From Streptomyces humicola (lineage in GTDB: Bacteria > Actinomycetota > Actinomycetes > Streptomycetales > Streptomycetaceae), in the NCBI RefSeq assembly GCF_024436035.1, contig NZ_JANFNG010000001.1, positions 451,689 to 515,688 of the forward strand: 64,000 bases of DNA, in the 5' to 3' direction. Numbering within the stretch: position 1 is the stretch's first letter; each line of letters starts with the position of its first letter. The position numbers and the translations under genes are program-made. The notes beneath the pieces were generated by a model, which worked only from the letters and a program-made list of their open reading frames with translations, was not told the origin of the DNA and did not search any database. This document shows, one piece after another, positions 16,119 to 24,941 of this stretch.

Positions 16119-17999
16119 CTACCGGACGGGTCCGGCCGGGAGGGTCACCGTCGCGTGCAAGGGGAGGTCGGCCGACGGGTCGCCGAGCAACGCCTTGCCG
16201 ACGGCCGTCATGGTCAGGGTCTGCTCGGCGGCGGTGCGGTCGCCGCCCACGCTGTTGCCGGTGGTGTTGGTCCAGTACCGGGCCGGTGTGGTCTGCGCGA
16301 TGCCGCCGTTGCCGGCGGACAGGCCGATGACCAGCCCGCTGTAGCGGTTGACCAGCCGGTAGCTGCCGGGCGTTCCGGTGACGGGGATGATGAACCACTG
16401 CTGACCGACGGTCGGTCCGCCCGAGCCTGCCGCGGAGACGGTCGGGCTGGTCCCCCATGCCCGGCTCGCCGTGCGGCTGGAGTCGACCCCGAGCAGCTGT
16501 CCGGTGGCCGCGTTGGTGATCCGGTAGGAGCCGTCGCCGTTGCTGGTGAAGGACCACGCCTCCAGGTTCGAACCGGTCGGCGCCGCCGGCGAGGTGGTCG
16601 CGGAGCTGCCGGAGACCTGGGCCAGGATCCGGCCGTCGCCGTCGGCGATCCGGTAGGTCCTGGCCGGGTTGAACGGGGGAGCGGCCGGGGCGGTCGAGTC
16701 CACCGTGACGTTGGCGTACTCGCCGTCCGAGCCGGCGCAGCTGATCGCGCAGTAGGAGCGGAAGGACTTTCCGACGATCGTGGAGCTGGTCAGGTTGGCG
16801 CTGTCGAGGAACCAGCGGTACCAGGAGCTGGACCGGTAGCTGCCCGAGTCGCCGATGAGGTACCACTTCTGCGTCGACAGGTCGTCGGTGACGTAGAACT
16901 GCTGCGGCGCGGTGCCGGAGACGACTTCGGGTTCACCGATGTACAGCCCGAGATACGCGTCGTAGGTGATGTTCATGATGAACAGACTCGACTTTGACGG
17001 CAGCACGCCCGCGGCGATCTGCTGGTCCACGGTGCCGGTGTTGGACGGGCTGTAGTCCTTGTCGACCGGGGTGTACCCGTTAGGGTCGGACGAGGTGGCC
17101 GGGACCATGTTGCTCTCCAGGCCGCCGACCCCCGGCTGGGACCAGGAGCCGTTGTACCACTTCTGCCAGGTGCCGGTTGCCATCTTGCCCGAGATCGGCG
17201 CGCGGGCGACGTGCGCGAGGCCGTCGGTGCTGCCGCCCACACCGCCCTTGGGGACGATCCGGGAGCCGTAGTAGACGTAGAAGTAGCCCGAGGCGGTGTC
17301 CACGAACAGGCGCGGGTCGCCGTCGCCGTAGTCGTAGGTCTGGTTCGGGAACGCGTTCGTGTCGCCGCGCTCGGTGCTGTAAGGGGAGGTGATGGCGTGC
17401 CCCTTGATCGTCCACACCTTGCCCTGGTCCGTGGAGACCGCGTAGTCGATCGCGTCGTAGTGCAGTCCGTCGCCGAACGGCTCAGGCGTGAACTCGTTGT
17501 GCACCAGCCCGTACCAGTTGCCCGTGTCCGGATCGACCCAGACACCGATCAGGTCGCAGTAGTCGGGCTCCGCATATCCCGAACCGGACGGCGCCGGGGT
17601 CGCGGTGGCGCCGGTCGGGCTGTTGTTGCAGCGCCAGGTCGTGTCGTTGTTCCTGTCCTGGGAGTTCGCCGGGTTCACCGCGTTGTCGAGCGCGCCCGAC
17701 GCGGTGGCGCTGTCGAAGTTCTTGCCGGTGTAGAACTCCCACTGCCGTGAGTCCGTCGCGCCGTAGAGCGAATGGGACTGCTGGAAGTAGAACCTGCCGT
17801 CCTTGTCGATGTACGAGCCGGCCGGCGTGTCGTCCGGATACGCGTACGTCCCGGTCGAACCGATGCTGATCGTGTAGCCGGCCGATGGCGGCGTGGCCGA
17901 CGTCGCTGAGGCGGCCGGCGTACCGACCGCGCTGCCGACGCCCAGGGCCAGGGCAATGACGGCTATGCTGCCGACCAGCCTGCGTCGCAGAGCTCTCAC
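16119..17999 (-). CDS. Secreted Asp-box/propeller protein with C-terminal ricin-type lectin domain
   Basis: About 626 residues. I favour the GTG at 17999 because AAGGAG lies nine bases upstream; an ATG at 18020 is also in frame. The signal peptide (RALRRRLVGSIAVIALALG to PAASA) is followed by a catalytic-looking region (about 50-420) with aromatic-rich beta-strand motifs. An Asp-box STDQGKVW suggests a sialidase- or GH43-like beta-propeller. The C-terminal part (about 440-600) has RICIN-type trefoil features: RIADGDGRILAQVSG, YRITNAATGQLLGV and YRLVNRYSGLVIGL, with QQW-type positions. It probably binds and perhaps hydrolyses polysaccharide outside the cell. The exact glycosidase family is not certain, and the propeller may be non-catalytic. 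Confidence 0.8.
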   Translation of the reverse strand: MRALRRRLVGSIAVIALALGVGSAVGTPAASATSATPPSAGYTISIGSTGTYAYPDDTPAGSYIDKDGRFYFQQSHSLYGATDSRQWEFYTGKNFDSATASGALDNAVNPANSQDRNNDTTWRCNNSPTGATATPAPSGSGYAEPDYCDLIGVWVDPDTGNWYGLVHNEFTPEPFGDGLHYDAIDYAVSTDQGKVWTIKGHAITSPYSTERGDTNAFPNQTYDYGDGDPRLFVDTASGYFYVYYGSRIVPKGGVGGSTDGLAHVARAPISGKMATGTWQKWYNGSWSQPGVGGLESNMVPATSSDPNGYTPVDKDYSPSNTGTVDQQIAAGVLPSKSSLFIMNITYDAYLGLYIGEPEVVSGTAPQQFYVTDDLSTQKWYLIGDSGSYRSSSWYRWFLDSANLTSSTIVGKSFRSYCAISCAGSDGEYANVTVDSTAPAAPPFNPARTYRIADGDGRILAQVSGSSATTSPAAPTGSNLEAWSFTSNGDGSYRITNAATGQLLGVDSSRTASRAWGTSPTVSAAGSGGPTVGQQWFIIPVTGTPGSYRLVNRYSGLVIGLSAGNGGIAQTTPARYWTNTTGNSVGGDRTAAEQTLTMTAVGKALLGDPSADLPLHATVTLPAGPVR

Positions 18000-18365
18000 G
18001 GTGACTGACTCCTTCGTCATCCGTCGGATGCGCCGTGTGGCGGACCCGTCACGAACCGGCGCCGCTCGCAGCGCCGGTGGGACTGGGACGCCCCTCCCAC
18101 GCGCTCGGCTTGCTGGGAAGGGTCGTTCAGCCTTCGATCCTCCGGCGCGTTGGACGGTACGGTCCGTTGGAGCGGCAAAACAAGATGCGGGCGGGAACGG
18201 AACCCGGCGCCGCAGCTTCTGCGCGAGTCGCTCGCGTAACCTGGCGCACACGTGAGGGGCTGGGCGAACTCCCGTGCGGGGCTGATTGCTTCACGGTATA
18301 AGCTCCTCCTCCACTGACCACGTCACCGCCGTTTAGCGGGGTTTTTCTCGGGAGGGGAACGCTTG

Positions 18366-19754
18366 GTGACCAGTACGCTCGCAGAACCACACAGACCCAG
18401 CGTCGAGGTCGTCGAGGACGACGACACCAGCTGTAGACGGTCGATATCCCCGTGGATCCTCGCCGGTCTCGTCTTCATCCTCTACAGCATGATGGCGATA
18501 CAGCGGGACCGTGTCGGGATAACCTCTGGTTACGACTTGGGGATATTCGAAGAGGCGATACGTAACTACGCCCACGGACACCTTCCATGGGCCCCGCTGA
18601 AGGGGGCACACTTCGACCTTCTCGGCGACCACTTTCATCCGATTCTCATTCTCCTCGCGCCGCTGTACCGCTTCTGGCCGCTGGGACCGGCCCGGTACAG
18701 CCTGCTGATCTCCCAAGCCGCTCTCTTCGCCCTCGGTCTGGTGCCCCTGATGCGCTGGGCCGAGAAAATCGGTCGGTGGGCGATGTGGTGTACCGGGGCC
18801 GGGATGGCCGTCTCCTGGGGCCTGGTGAACGCCGACACCTTCGACTTCCACGAGATCGCCTTCGCCGTTCCGCTGATCTCGTTCTCAGCCGCCGCCCTCG
18901 GCCAGGGCAGATACCGTGCCGCACTGTGGTGGGCCGTGCCGTTGGTCCTGGTGAAGGAAGACCTGGGGCTCACCGTCGCCGTGATCGGCATCCTGCTCTG
19001 GAGGAAGGGCCATCGGCCGGGGCTCCGGCTCGCATGGTTCGGTGTCGCCGCCACAGTGGTGGAGACGCAGCTGATCATCCCCGCGATTCACGGACACTAC
19101 GAGTACAGCAACAACCTCCAGCCCGGAATTTTTCTCCAGAACGGCATGGAGAAGATGTCGACGGTCGCGGTGCTGTTCGCGCCGGTCGCTTTCATCGCCT
19201 TCCGTTCCTCCCTGTGCTGGCTGGTCGTCCCCACCCTGCTGTGGCGGTTCATGGGCACCAACCCCTTCTACTGGGGGCTGGATCTCCACTACAGCGCGGT
19301 GCTCGAGCCGATGATCTACGCCGCGGCCATCGACGCCTTCAGCCGCGTCGGCCACCCGCACGTCGAGCGCCGTCTTCTGATCGGCTGCACCGTGGGGGCC
19401 GTGCTCAGTGCATGGGGAGGACCGATCGGAAGCGCCTTCGACCCGAGCACCTGGACGATTCCGCACCATCAACGTGTCCTCGATGCGATGGTGAAGAAGA
19501 TTCCTTCGAACGTCACCGTAGGAACCACGGTGCGTGCCGCGGCACAACTGACGGGGAAGGACGCGGTGTCGTTCGCCTGCGACGCCTCATTCATGCATCC
19601 GACGTGGCTTCTGCTGGACTCCCACGATCCATCGACGGATCCTCAGGCCCCAGGGGGCGACTGCACCTCGAAGGATGTCACGAACATGAAGAGATGGCGT
19701 CACTACCGCGTCGTCTCCGACTGGGACGGGATCTGGGTGCTGCGGAAGACCTAG
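18366..19754 (+). CDS. DUF2079 polytopic membrane protein
   Basis: A 462-residue integral membrane protein from a GTG start behind GGGAGGGG. The DUF2079 signature is clear (SGYDLGIFEEAIRNYAHG, then GDHFHPILILLAPLYRFWP), with about nine or ten hydrophobic segments. A C-terminal extramembrane part (about 370-462) contains two Cys (SFACDA and GGDCTS). DUF2079 proteins resemble GT-C-type membrane glycosyltransferases, but their substrate is unknown. It stands alone, convergent with the DUF742 gene that ends 17 bases away. Confidence 0.88.
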   Translation: MTSTLAEPHRPSVEVVEDDDTSCRRSISPWILAGLVFILYSMMAIQRDRVGITSGYDLGIFEEAIRNYAHGHLPWAPLKGAHFDLLGDHFHPILILLAPLYRFWPLGPARYSLLISQAALFALGLVPLMRWAEKIGRWAMWCTGAGMAVSWGLVNADTFDFHEIAFAVPLISFSAAALGQGRYRAALWWAVPLVLVKEDLGLTVAVIGILLWRKGHRPGLRLAWFGVAATVVETQLIIPAIHGHYEYSNNLQPGIFLQNGMEKMSTVAVLFAPVAFIAFRSSLCWLVVPTLLWRFMGTNPFYWGLDLHYSAVLEPMIYAAAIDAFSRVGHPHVERRLLIGCTVGAVLSAWGGPIGSAFDPSTWTIPHHQRVLDAMVKKIPSNVTVGTTVRAAAQLTGKDAVSFACDASFMHPTWLLLDSHDPSTDPQAPGGDCTSKDVTNMKRWRHYRVVSDWDGIWVLRKT

Positions 19755-19771
19755 ACGGACGCAGCTGTCGG

Positions 19772-20182
19772 TCAGAGGCGGCGCAGGCCGTCGATGACCT
19801 CGCGGAGGAGGGCCGCGTCCGGCCCGCGCGCCGTCGAGGCGCTGGACTCGATGGTGACGAGTCCGGCGTCCAGCAGATCGCCGAGCAGCACCCGTAGCGC
19901 CCCGACCGGCAGGCCCGCGTCGGCGGCCAGTTCGGCGACCGGACGCGGCCGACGGCCGACCGACTCCAGCAGGGAGCTGCGGGCGTGGTCGAGAGCGGTC
20001 GGCGGATGGACGCCGGACACCGGCGCGACCGTCGCCATCAGGTCGAACTCGTGCTCGCGGGCCGGCCGGGTGCGGCCCCGGGTCACGGTGTAGGGGCGGA
20101 CCAGCGGTTCGGAATCGTCCTCGTACCAGTGTGTCTCGTGCGTCGCGGACCCGGTCCGATGGTCGGCGTCGTCGGTGTTCAT
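19772..20182 (-). CDS. DUF742 conservon protein (CvnC-type)
   Basis: 136 residues with the DUF742 hallmarks: LVRPYTVTRGRTRP near residue 27 and a winged-helix-like LLGDLLDAGLVTIE. In Streptomyces conservons this is the third protein of a membrane-associated signalling complex that resembles a eukaryotic G-protein system. The start overlaps the stop of the roadblock gene (ATGA). A conservon normally continues with a small GTPase (CvnD); here the next gene is an unrelated convergent one, so the GTPase is missing. Confidence 0.93.
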   Translation of the reverse strand: MNTDDADHRTGSATHETHWYEDDSEPLVRPYTVTRGRTRPAREHEFDLMATVAPVSGVHPPTALDHARSSLLESVGRRPRPVAELAADAGLPVGALRVLLGDLLDAGLVTIESSASTARGPDAALLREVIDGLRRL

Positions 20183-20601
20183 GCGCTTCTCGACGGTGTG
20201 CCCAGGTGCCGTCCGGCGCGCTTGACGAGGAGCGCCATCTCGTAGGCGAGCTGGCCGACGTCCGTCCCGGCGTCGGAGAGCACGGCCAGGCAGCTGCCGT
20301 CCCCGGCGGGGGTGACGAACAGGTAGGCCTCGTCGAGCATCACCATGGTCTGCCGTACGCCGCCCACCGAGAAATGCCGGCCGATGCCCTTGGCCAGGCT
20401 GTGGAAGCCGGAGCAGACGGCGGCCAGGTGTTCGATGTCCTTCTCGCCGAGCCCCTGCGAGGCGGCGGTGGCCAGTCCGTCGGAGGAGAGCAGCACCGCC
20501 TGGCGGACGTCACCGGTGCGCGCGACCAGGTCGTCGAGCAGCCAGTCCAGCGCGGCCGGTCCGTCGGCCGGCTGCGGGCCTGTCCCGTCGGTCGCCGTCA
20601 T
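20179..20601 (-). CDS. Roadblock/LC7 domain protein (CvnB-type)
   Basis: A 140-residue roadblock/LC7 protein (LDWLLDDLVARTGDVRQAVL, LLSSDGLATAAS, VMLDEAYLFVTPAGDGS). Such proteins are regulators of Ras-like GTPases in bacterial conservons and gliding systems. It is the second gene of the operon, translationally coupled on both sides by 4-base ATGA overlaps with the kinase (20598) and the DUF742 gene (20182). Confidence 0.95.
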   Translation of the reverse strand: MTATDGTGPQPADGPAALDWLLDDLVARTGDVRQAVLLSSDGLATAASQGLGEKDIEHLAAVCSGFHSLAKGIGRHFSVGGVRQTMVMLDEAYLFVTPAGDGSCLAVLSDAGTDVGQLAYEMALLVKRAGRHLGTPSRSA

Positions 20602-22739
20602 CGGTCGCTCCCTTCCTCGGTTCCGTTCCGTCCTCGGGCGAGTCCACGCTGGAACGAGCCGAAGATCGCGGCCATCTGTTCCGGCGTCACCTCGTCCTCG
20701 GTGGCCGACTGGTCGGCCCGCTGCTCCGGCTGGGACGCGAGGCTCGTCTGCGGCACCCGTTTCGGCAGGGCCGCATGCTCCGGCCGCGGCGCTGCCACGA
20801 CGGCCGCGGGTTCGGTCCGCTCCGTACTCCTGTCCCGGCCGGCGTCGGCGATGACGGCGGAGGGCAGCAGGACCACGGCCGTTGTGCCCCCGTACGGGGA
20901 ACGGCAGAGCGTGACGTCGATTCCGTGCCGCCGGGCGAGCCGGCTGACGATGAACAGGCCCAGCCGCTCGGTCTGTTCGAGGTCGAAGTCCTGGATTCCC
21001 GCCAGCGTGCGGTTGGCCTCGGCGAGCTGGTCCGGATCCATGCCGAGCCCACGGTCGTCGATCTCCAGCACGAAGCCGTGCGCGGCCTCGCCCGCCCGCA
21101 TGGTCACCTGGGTCTGCGGGGGCGAGAACGCGGTGGCATTCTCGACCAGTTCGGCGATCAGGTGCACGACGTCCGCCACGGCCTCGGCGGCGATACCGAC
21201 TGCGGGCATCGGAGGCACCTCGACGCGCGCGTACTCCTCGACCTCGCCGACCGCCGCGCCGACGACCTCGACCACAGGCACGGGGTTGCGCCACATCCGG
21301 CCGGGTGCCGCACCCGAGAGGATGATCAGGCCCTCCGCATGGCGGCGCATCCGGGTGGTCAAGTGGTCGATGCGGAAGAGATCGGCCAGCTCGTCGGGGT
21401 CGGTGGTGCGCCGCTCCATGGCATCGACCAGCTTCAGCTGGCGGTGGAGGAGGGCCTGGCTGCGACGGGCGATGTTGAGGAACACAGCCGAGACCCCGCG
21501 GCGCATCCTGGCCTGCCCGACCGCCGCTTCGAAGGCGGCGCGGCGTGCTTCGTTGAAGGCACGGCCGACCTGACCGATCTCGTCGTCGCCGAAGGAGAGT
21601 GGCGGCGCCTCCGCCGCGGCGTCGACCTGCTCGCCCGCACTCAGCCTGCCGACCACGTCGGGCAGTTGGTGGGTGGCCAGCAGCCCTGCCGCGTCCCGCA
21701 GGTTCGCAAGCCTGCGGGAGATGTGGCGGCCGGTGCGGACGGAGAACCAGATCGACAGGCCGACGGCGAGCAGACCGACGCCGCCCGCGACGCCGGCGCG
21801 GATCAGTTCGGCCCGGGCGAAGCTGCGGCCGCGTGCGGCCGCGTTCCCGGCCGCGTCGGTGCACGTCACCATGTAGCTGTGGACGGCGTTGTCCATGGTG
21901 GTGCGCCAGGACGCGGTGCCGGCGGCGCCGGGGACGCTGTGCGGGCCCGCGCTCAGCACCGCGTTCTCCGCGCTGACGAGTGCGGTGTACTGGGGACTTC
22001 GGGAGAAGTTCTCGAACAGCTCGCGTGAGTCCGCGGGGAGGTCGGGCACATAGGTCCGGAAGAAGACCCGCCGGTCCTCGACGGTATCGGCGAAGGCACG
22101 GTACTGGTCCGTGGTGAAGCCGCCCGCCGCACGGGCCGCGGAGCCCATCGCATCCTCGCGGGAGACGAACTCCCGGTCCTGGACGAGGTCGATGACGGTC
22201 TGCGACTCGCGGGCGAGCCGCCCGGCCTGCAGAGCGGTCAGTGCGGACTCGACCCGGAACGACGGCTCGACGATCGCGGTGTACGCGTCGACCGCCCGGT
22301 CCCAGGAGAGCTGCCGGGCGAGGACCTGCTTGCGCAGGGTGGCGAGCCCGTCGGCCGCCGTGAGCATGTCCGACAGGGTGCTCCGCTGTGCGGAGGTGAG
22401 GTCGCCTTGTCTTCCCCGGTCGGCCGCGGCGGCACGCATGGCCTGTACCGCCTCGTCGGTCGCGCGCTCCTGCGTCGTCAGTCCGACCAGGGCCGGGGCG
22501 CTCCCGCGGGAGGCGAGGTACTCGGCGGCCAGTCGGCGCTCGATCTGTATCTGGCCGACGGCGGTGTCCACCGGTGTGCCGAAGTGGTCGTAGACGCTCT
22601 CCACCCGGATCAGGGCACGCAGATCGCCGGTCATGGAGACCATGGCGAAGGCCCACAGTCCCATCAGGCCGACGAGTGGGAGCAGGACCATGCCGATGAT
22701 CCGGGTGCGGATGGTGGGACCGCCGAGGCGGAGTCGCAT
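20598..22739 (-). CDS. Nitrate/nitrite-sensing-type sensor histidine kinase (CvnA-type)
   Basis: A 713-residue membrane sensor. I prefer the second ATG (22739) because AGGGG then has a 7-base spacing. The order is: first membrane segment (about 10-35, RTRIIGMVLLPLVGLMGLWAF), extracellular NIT-type sensing domain (about 45-300), second membrane segment (about 312-335, GVAGGVGLLAVGLSIWFSV), HAMP, dimerisation-like helices (HRQLKLVDAMERR), and a HATPase domain. The last has N-box IAELVENATAFSPP and DDRGLGMD, with a Pro/Glu-rich tail. In conservons this kinase-like protein is the membrane anchor of the complex. It is first in an operon with the roadblock and DUF742 genes. Confidence 0.93.
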   Translation of the reverse strand: MRLRLGGPTIRTRIIGMVLLPLVGLMGLWAFAMVSMTGDLRALIRVESVYDHFGTPVDTAVGQIQIERRLAAEYLASRGSAPALVGLTTQERATDEAVQAMRAAAADRGRQGDLTSAQRSTLSDMLTAADGLATLRKQVLARQLSWDRAVDAYTAIVEPSFRVESALTALQAGRLARESQTVIDLVQDREFVSREDAMGSAARAAGGFTTDQYRAFADTVEDRRVFFRTYVPDLPADSRELFENFSRSPQYTALVSAENAVLSAGPHSVPGAAGTASWRTTMDNAVHSYMVTCTDAAGNAAARGRSFARAELIRAGVAGGVGLLAVGLSIWFSVRTGRHISRRLANLRDAAGLLATHQLPDVVGRLSAGEQVDAAAEAPPLSFGDDEIGQVGRAFNEARRAAFEAAVGQARMRRGVSAVFLNIARRSQALLHRQLKLVDAMERRTTDPDELADLFRIDHLTTRMRRHAEGLIILSGAAPGRMWRNPVPVVEVVGAAVGEVEEYARVEVPPMPAVGIAAEAVADVVHLIAELVENATAFSPPQTQVTMRAGEAAHGFVLEIDDRGLGMDPDQLAEANRTLAGIQDFDLEQTERLGLFIVSRLARRHGIDVTLCRSPYGGTTAVVLLPSAVIADAGRDRSTERTEPAAVVAAPRPEHAALPKRVPQTSLASQPEQRADQSATEDEVTPEQMAAIFGSFQRGLARGRNGTEEGSDR

Positions 22740-22997
22740 GGTCATTCCCCTGGGACGCCGAGTTGCGCGAGAACGGGCACCTGCCCACAGCGAGTCCTCG
22801 AACACATGCGCCGAGGCTCGAACGGCAGAACCGTATCGGCAACAGGCCCCGTAGTCACCGCGTCAAGGGCCGATTCGGGTGCGGTTCGCGTCACAACCGC
22901 CCCCGGCGGTTTGGCTGGTCCGAACCTGTACCGAACGCTCCGCAAGGAGTGGCATGGACCTGCCATGCATTGCTTCACCTAGCGGAAAGGGCTCGTC

Positions 22998-23696
22998 ATG
23001 GCCGGACCCCTCAGATCCATCAGATCCGTCACGTCTCTCAGACCCGTACTCGTCACGGCCGCCGCGGCGTTACTGTGCGGCACGGCGGCGGTTGCCCCGG
23101 CGTCGGCCGACGACGGCACCACGCCACCGTCGGGACAGATCACCATCAACCTGGTGACCGTCAACGGCTCGGGGTGCGCACCCGACACGGCCGCCGTTGC
23201 CATCTCGCCCGACAACACCGCGTTCACCGTCACCTACAGCTCCTACCTCGCACAAGCGGGCGGCAGCTCCAACCCGGTGGACTTCCGGAAGAACTGCCAG
23301 CTGGTGCTGAACGTCCACGTACCGCAGGGCTTCACCTACGCCATCGCCGAGGCCGACTACCGCGGCTTCGCCTCCCTGGCCGCCGGCGCGAGCGCCGAGG
23401 AACGAGCCAACTACTACTTCCAGGGCATGCCGGAAACAGCCTATGTCCCCCACGACTTCACCGGCCCCTTGAGCGACGACTGGGAGAACAACGACAGCAC
23501 CTCCGTGGCCTCCCTCGTCTACGCCCCCTGCGGTGAGGACCGCGACTTCAACATCAACACCGAGCTGCGCGTCGCCGCCGGAACGCAGAACCCGTCCACG
23601 ACGAGCTTCATCACCATGGACTCCACCGACGGCAGCATCACCACCACGTACCACTTCACCTGGAAGCAGTGCCCGACTTCGACGACCCGGCGCTGA
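22998..23696 (+). CDS. Secreted DUF4360 protein
   Basis: A 232-residue secreted protein. The signal peptide covers about residues 1-38 (LVTAAAALLCGTAAVAPASAD). The DUF4360 domain fills the rest: GSGCAPDTAAVAISPDNTAF, FRKNCQLVLNVHVPQGF, YAIAEADYRGFASL and APCGEDRDFNINTEL. Four Cys are conserved in this family and probably paired. The function is unknown; the family is common in fungi and streptomycetes. The ATG has GGAAAGGG upstream. A strong terminator follows. Confidence 0.92.
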   Translation: MAGPLRSIRSVTSLRPVLVTAAAALLCGTAAVAPASADDGTTPPSGQITINLVTVNGSGCAPDTAAVAISPDNTAFTVTYSSYLAQAGGSSNPVDFRKNCQLVLNVHVPQGFTYAIAEADYRGFASLAAGASAEERANYYFQGMPETAYVPHDFTGPLSDDWENNDSTSVASLVYAPCGEDRDFNINTELRVAAGTQNPSTTSFITMDSTDGSITTTYHFTWKQCPTSTTRR

Positions 23697-23713
23697 ACGG
23701 AACGTTGCGACAT

Positions 23714-23749
23714 CCGCCCCCGTCCCCGCTGTGGAGGGGACGGGGGCGG
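23714..23749. terminator. 14-bp hairpin between convergent genes
   Basis: CCGCCCCCGTCCCC (23714-23727) pairs with GGGGACGGGGGCGG (23736-23749), loop GCTGTGGA. It is placed between the DUF4360 gene and the minus-strand CAP-domain gene, so it can serve both. Confidence 0.85.
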
Positions 23750-23753
23750 CGGG

Positions 23754-24602
23754 TCAGCCGGAGAAGTCCTGCGTCAGCCAGACCGTGCCGTCCGCGTCCC
23801 GGTGGACGGCTATCCCGATGTGGCTGAAGGACGTGCTGAGGATGTTCTGCCGATGGCCGTCGTCCGGCGGCTGCTCGCCGAGCATGCTGTGGGTCAGGCC
23901 GACAGCCGCCGACGCGATCTCCTGCGTGCTCGACCCGATTCCCGAAGCCTGCCCGATGTTCTCTCCCGCCGAGCTCCACTGCACGCCCTGCGCGGTCTCG
24001 CGGTCCCCCAACGCCGCCTCGCCCGGGCACTGGTGGGAGAGCCCGCAACCGCCGGCCATCACCGCGTTGTGGGCTGCCGCGCTCCGGATCAGCCCGTCCG
24101 ACATGGCGTACGGCGGCAGGCCCTGGGCGGCACGTGCCTGGTTGATGAGGGCGAGCACCTGCAAGGCGGGGGTCGGTGCGGACGGGCGCGGGGACGTCGA
24201 GGACGAAGGAGGCACCGACCCCGAACGAGACGGAGACGCGGACGGGGGCGATGGCGGCGCCGGGGCCGCGCTACGGGTCACCGGGGTGCTGCGTGGCCGC
24301 GCGGAAACGACAACCCCGTGCCTGTGCCCCGGTATCGCAGATCCCGACGACAGCTCGGCCGCCGGGTGAGTCGTCGGCTGCTCCGTCTCCGTCAACTGCC
24401 GGGCGGGGAAGGCCGAGTTGCTTGCCTGCTGCTCCGGCTCGTTGACATAGGCGAGGCTCACGCCACCACCGAGCGCCGCCAGAGCCGCACTGGCGGTCAT
24501 GGCGCCGCGCAACCCCGCCTTGCGGCGTGCGTGACGCCGCCGCGGGCGGGGGGTTCGTACGCCGCGTATGTGAGCCGTATCGGACTGATCACCCGAATCC
24601 AT
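23754..24602 (-). CDS. CAP-domain (SCP/PR1-like) membrane-anchored protein
   Basis: 282 residues from an ATG with GAGGG eight bases upstream. A basic N-terminus precedes one hydrophobic segment (LRGAMTASAALAALGGGVSLAY, about 31-52). A Ser/Pro-rich linker (about 60-145) leads to a C-terminal CAP domain (about 148-282) with ALINQARAAQGLPPY, the AAHNAVMA helix, AGENIGQ and HRQNILSTSFSHIGI. These are the conserved His/Glu positions of the CAP cavity. It is an extracytoplasmic protein of unknown substrate; CAP proteins variously bind lipids, metals or act as proteases. Confidence 0.92.
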   Translation of the reverse strand: MDSGDQSDTAHIRGVRTPRPRRRHARRKAGLRGAMTASAALAALGGGVSLAYVNEPEQQASNSAFPARQLTETEQPTTHPAAELSSGSAIPGHRHGVVVSARPRSTPVTRSAAPAPPSPPSASPSRSGSVPPSSSTSPRPSAPTPALQVLALINQARAAQGLPPYAMSDGLIRSAAAHNAVMAGGCGLSHQCPGEAALGDRETAQGVQWSSAGENIGQASGIGSSTQEIASAAVGLTHSMLGEQPPDDGHRQNILSTSFSHIGIAVHRDADGTVWLTQDFSG

Positions 24603-24703
24603 CGCAACCGCACCCTCTGATACGTCCCGGAATCGAACCCCAGCGTGAGTCGAAGCGGAATCGACAGTAAGAGGGCCGGACAGCGCACAGGGACCCCAGG
24701 GTC

Positions 24704-24726
24704 GGCCTTAATGCTCCCTTAAGGCC
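24704..24726. promoter_or_regulatory. Inverted repeat GGCCTTAA-7-TTAAGGCC
   Basis: GGCCTTAA (24704-24711) and TTAAGGCC (24719-24726) are exact complements with seven bases between them, followed by a third partial copy (CTAAGGCC). It lies between the divergent CAP gene and the repeat-protein gene, about 100 bases before the CAP gene start, so an operator is plausible. Confidence 0.5.
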
Positions 24727-24794
24727 CGCCTAAGGCCACGTTGCGGCTAATTCGGGCTCATCGTGATGAACAGAAGAGGGCAGTACGCAAGGTT

Positions 24795-24810
24795 CGTGAT
24801 CCAGATCACA
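24795..24810. promoter_or_regulatory. Crp-type binding site
   Basis: CGTGATCCAGATCACA matches the Crp consensus TGTGA-N6-TCACA at nine of ten positions. It lies about 130 bases ahead of the ATG of the 11-residue-repeat protein gene. Downstream, TGTAAC (24830-24835) and CGTAGA (24854-24859) loosely resemble the elements read by the developmental sigma factor BldN, but the 18-base spacing is longer than expected. Confidence 0.55.
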
Positions 24811-24941
24811 GGAAAACCTGCCCGGGAGATGTAACCCGGCGGGTTCTCCGGTGCGTAGAGGGCTTGAATCGTCCCCCCACCCCGATGCCCTCCCCGCATC
24901 GGCGTTGCATTTTTACGTCCGAAACTGAGGTCTTACCCACC

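Noticed and set aside
24610-24650. TGGGGTTCGATTCCGGG-like sequence on the minus strand resembling a tRNA T-arm
   Set aside because: The T-stem is not complementary and no acceptor, D or anticodon arms can be folded around it, so it is not a tRNA.
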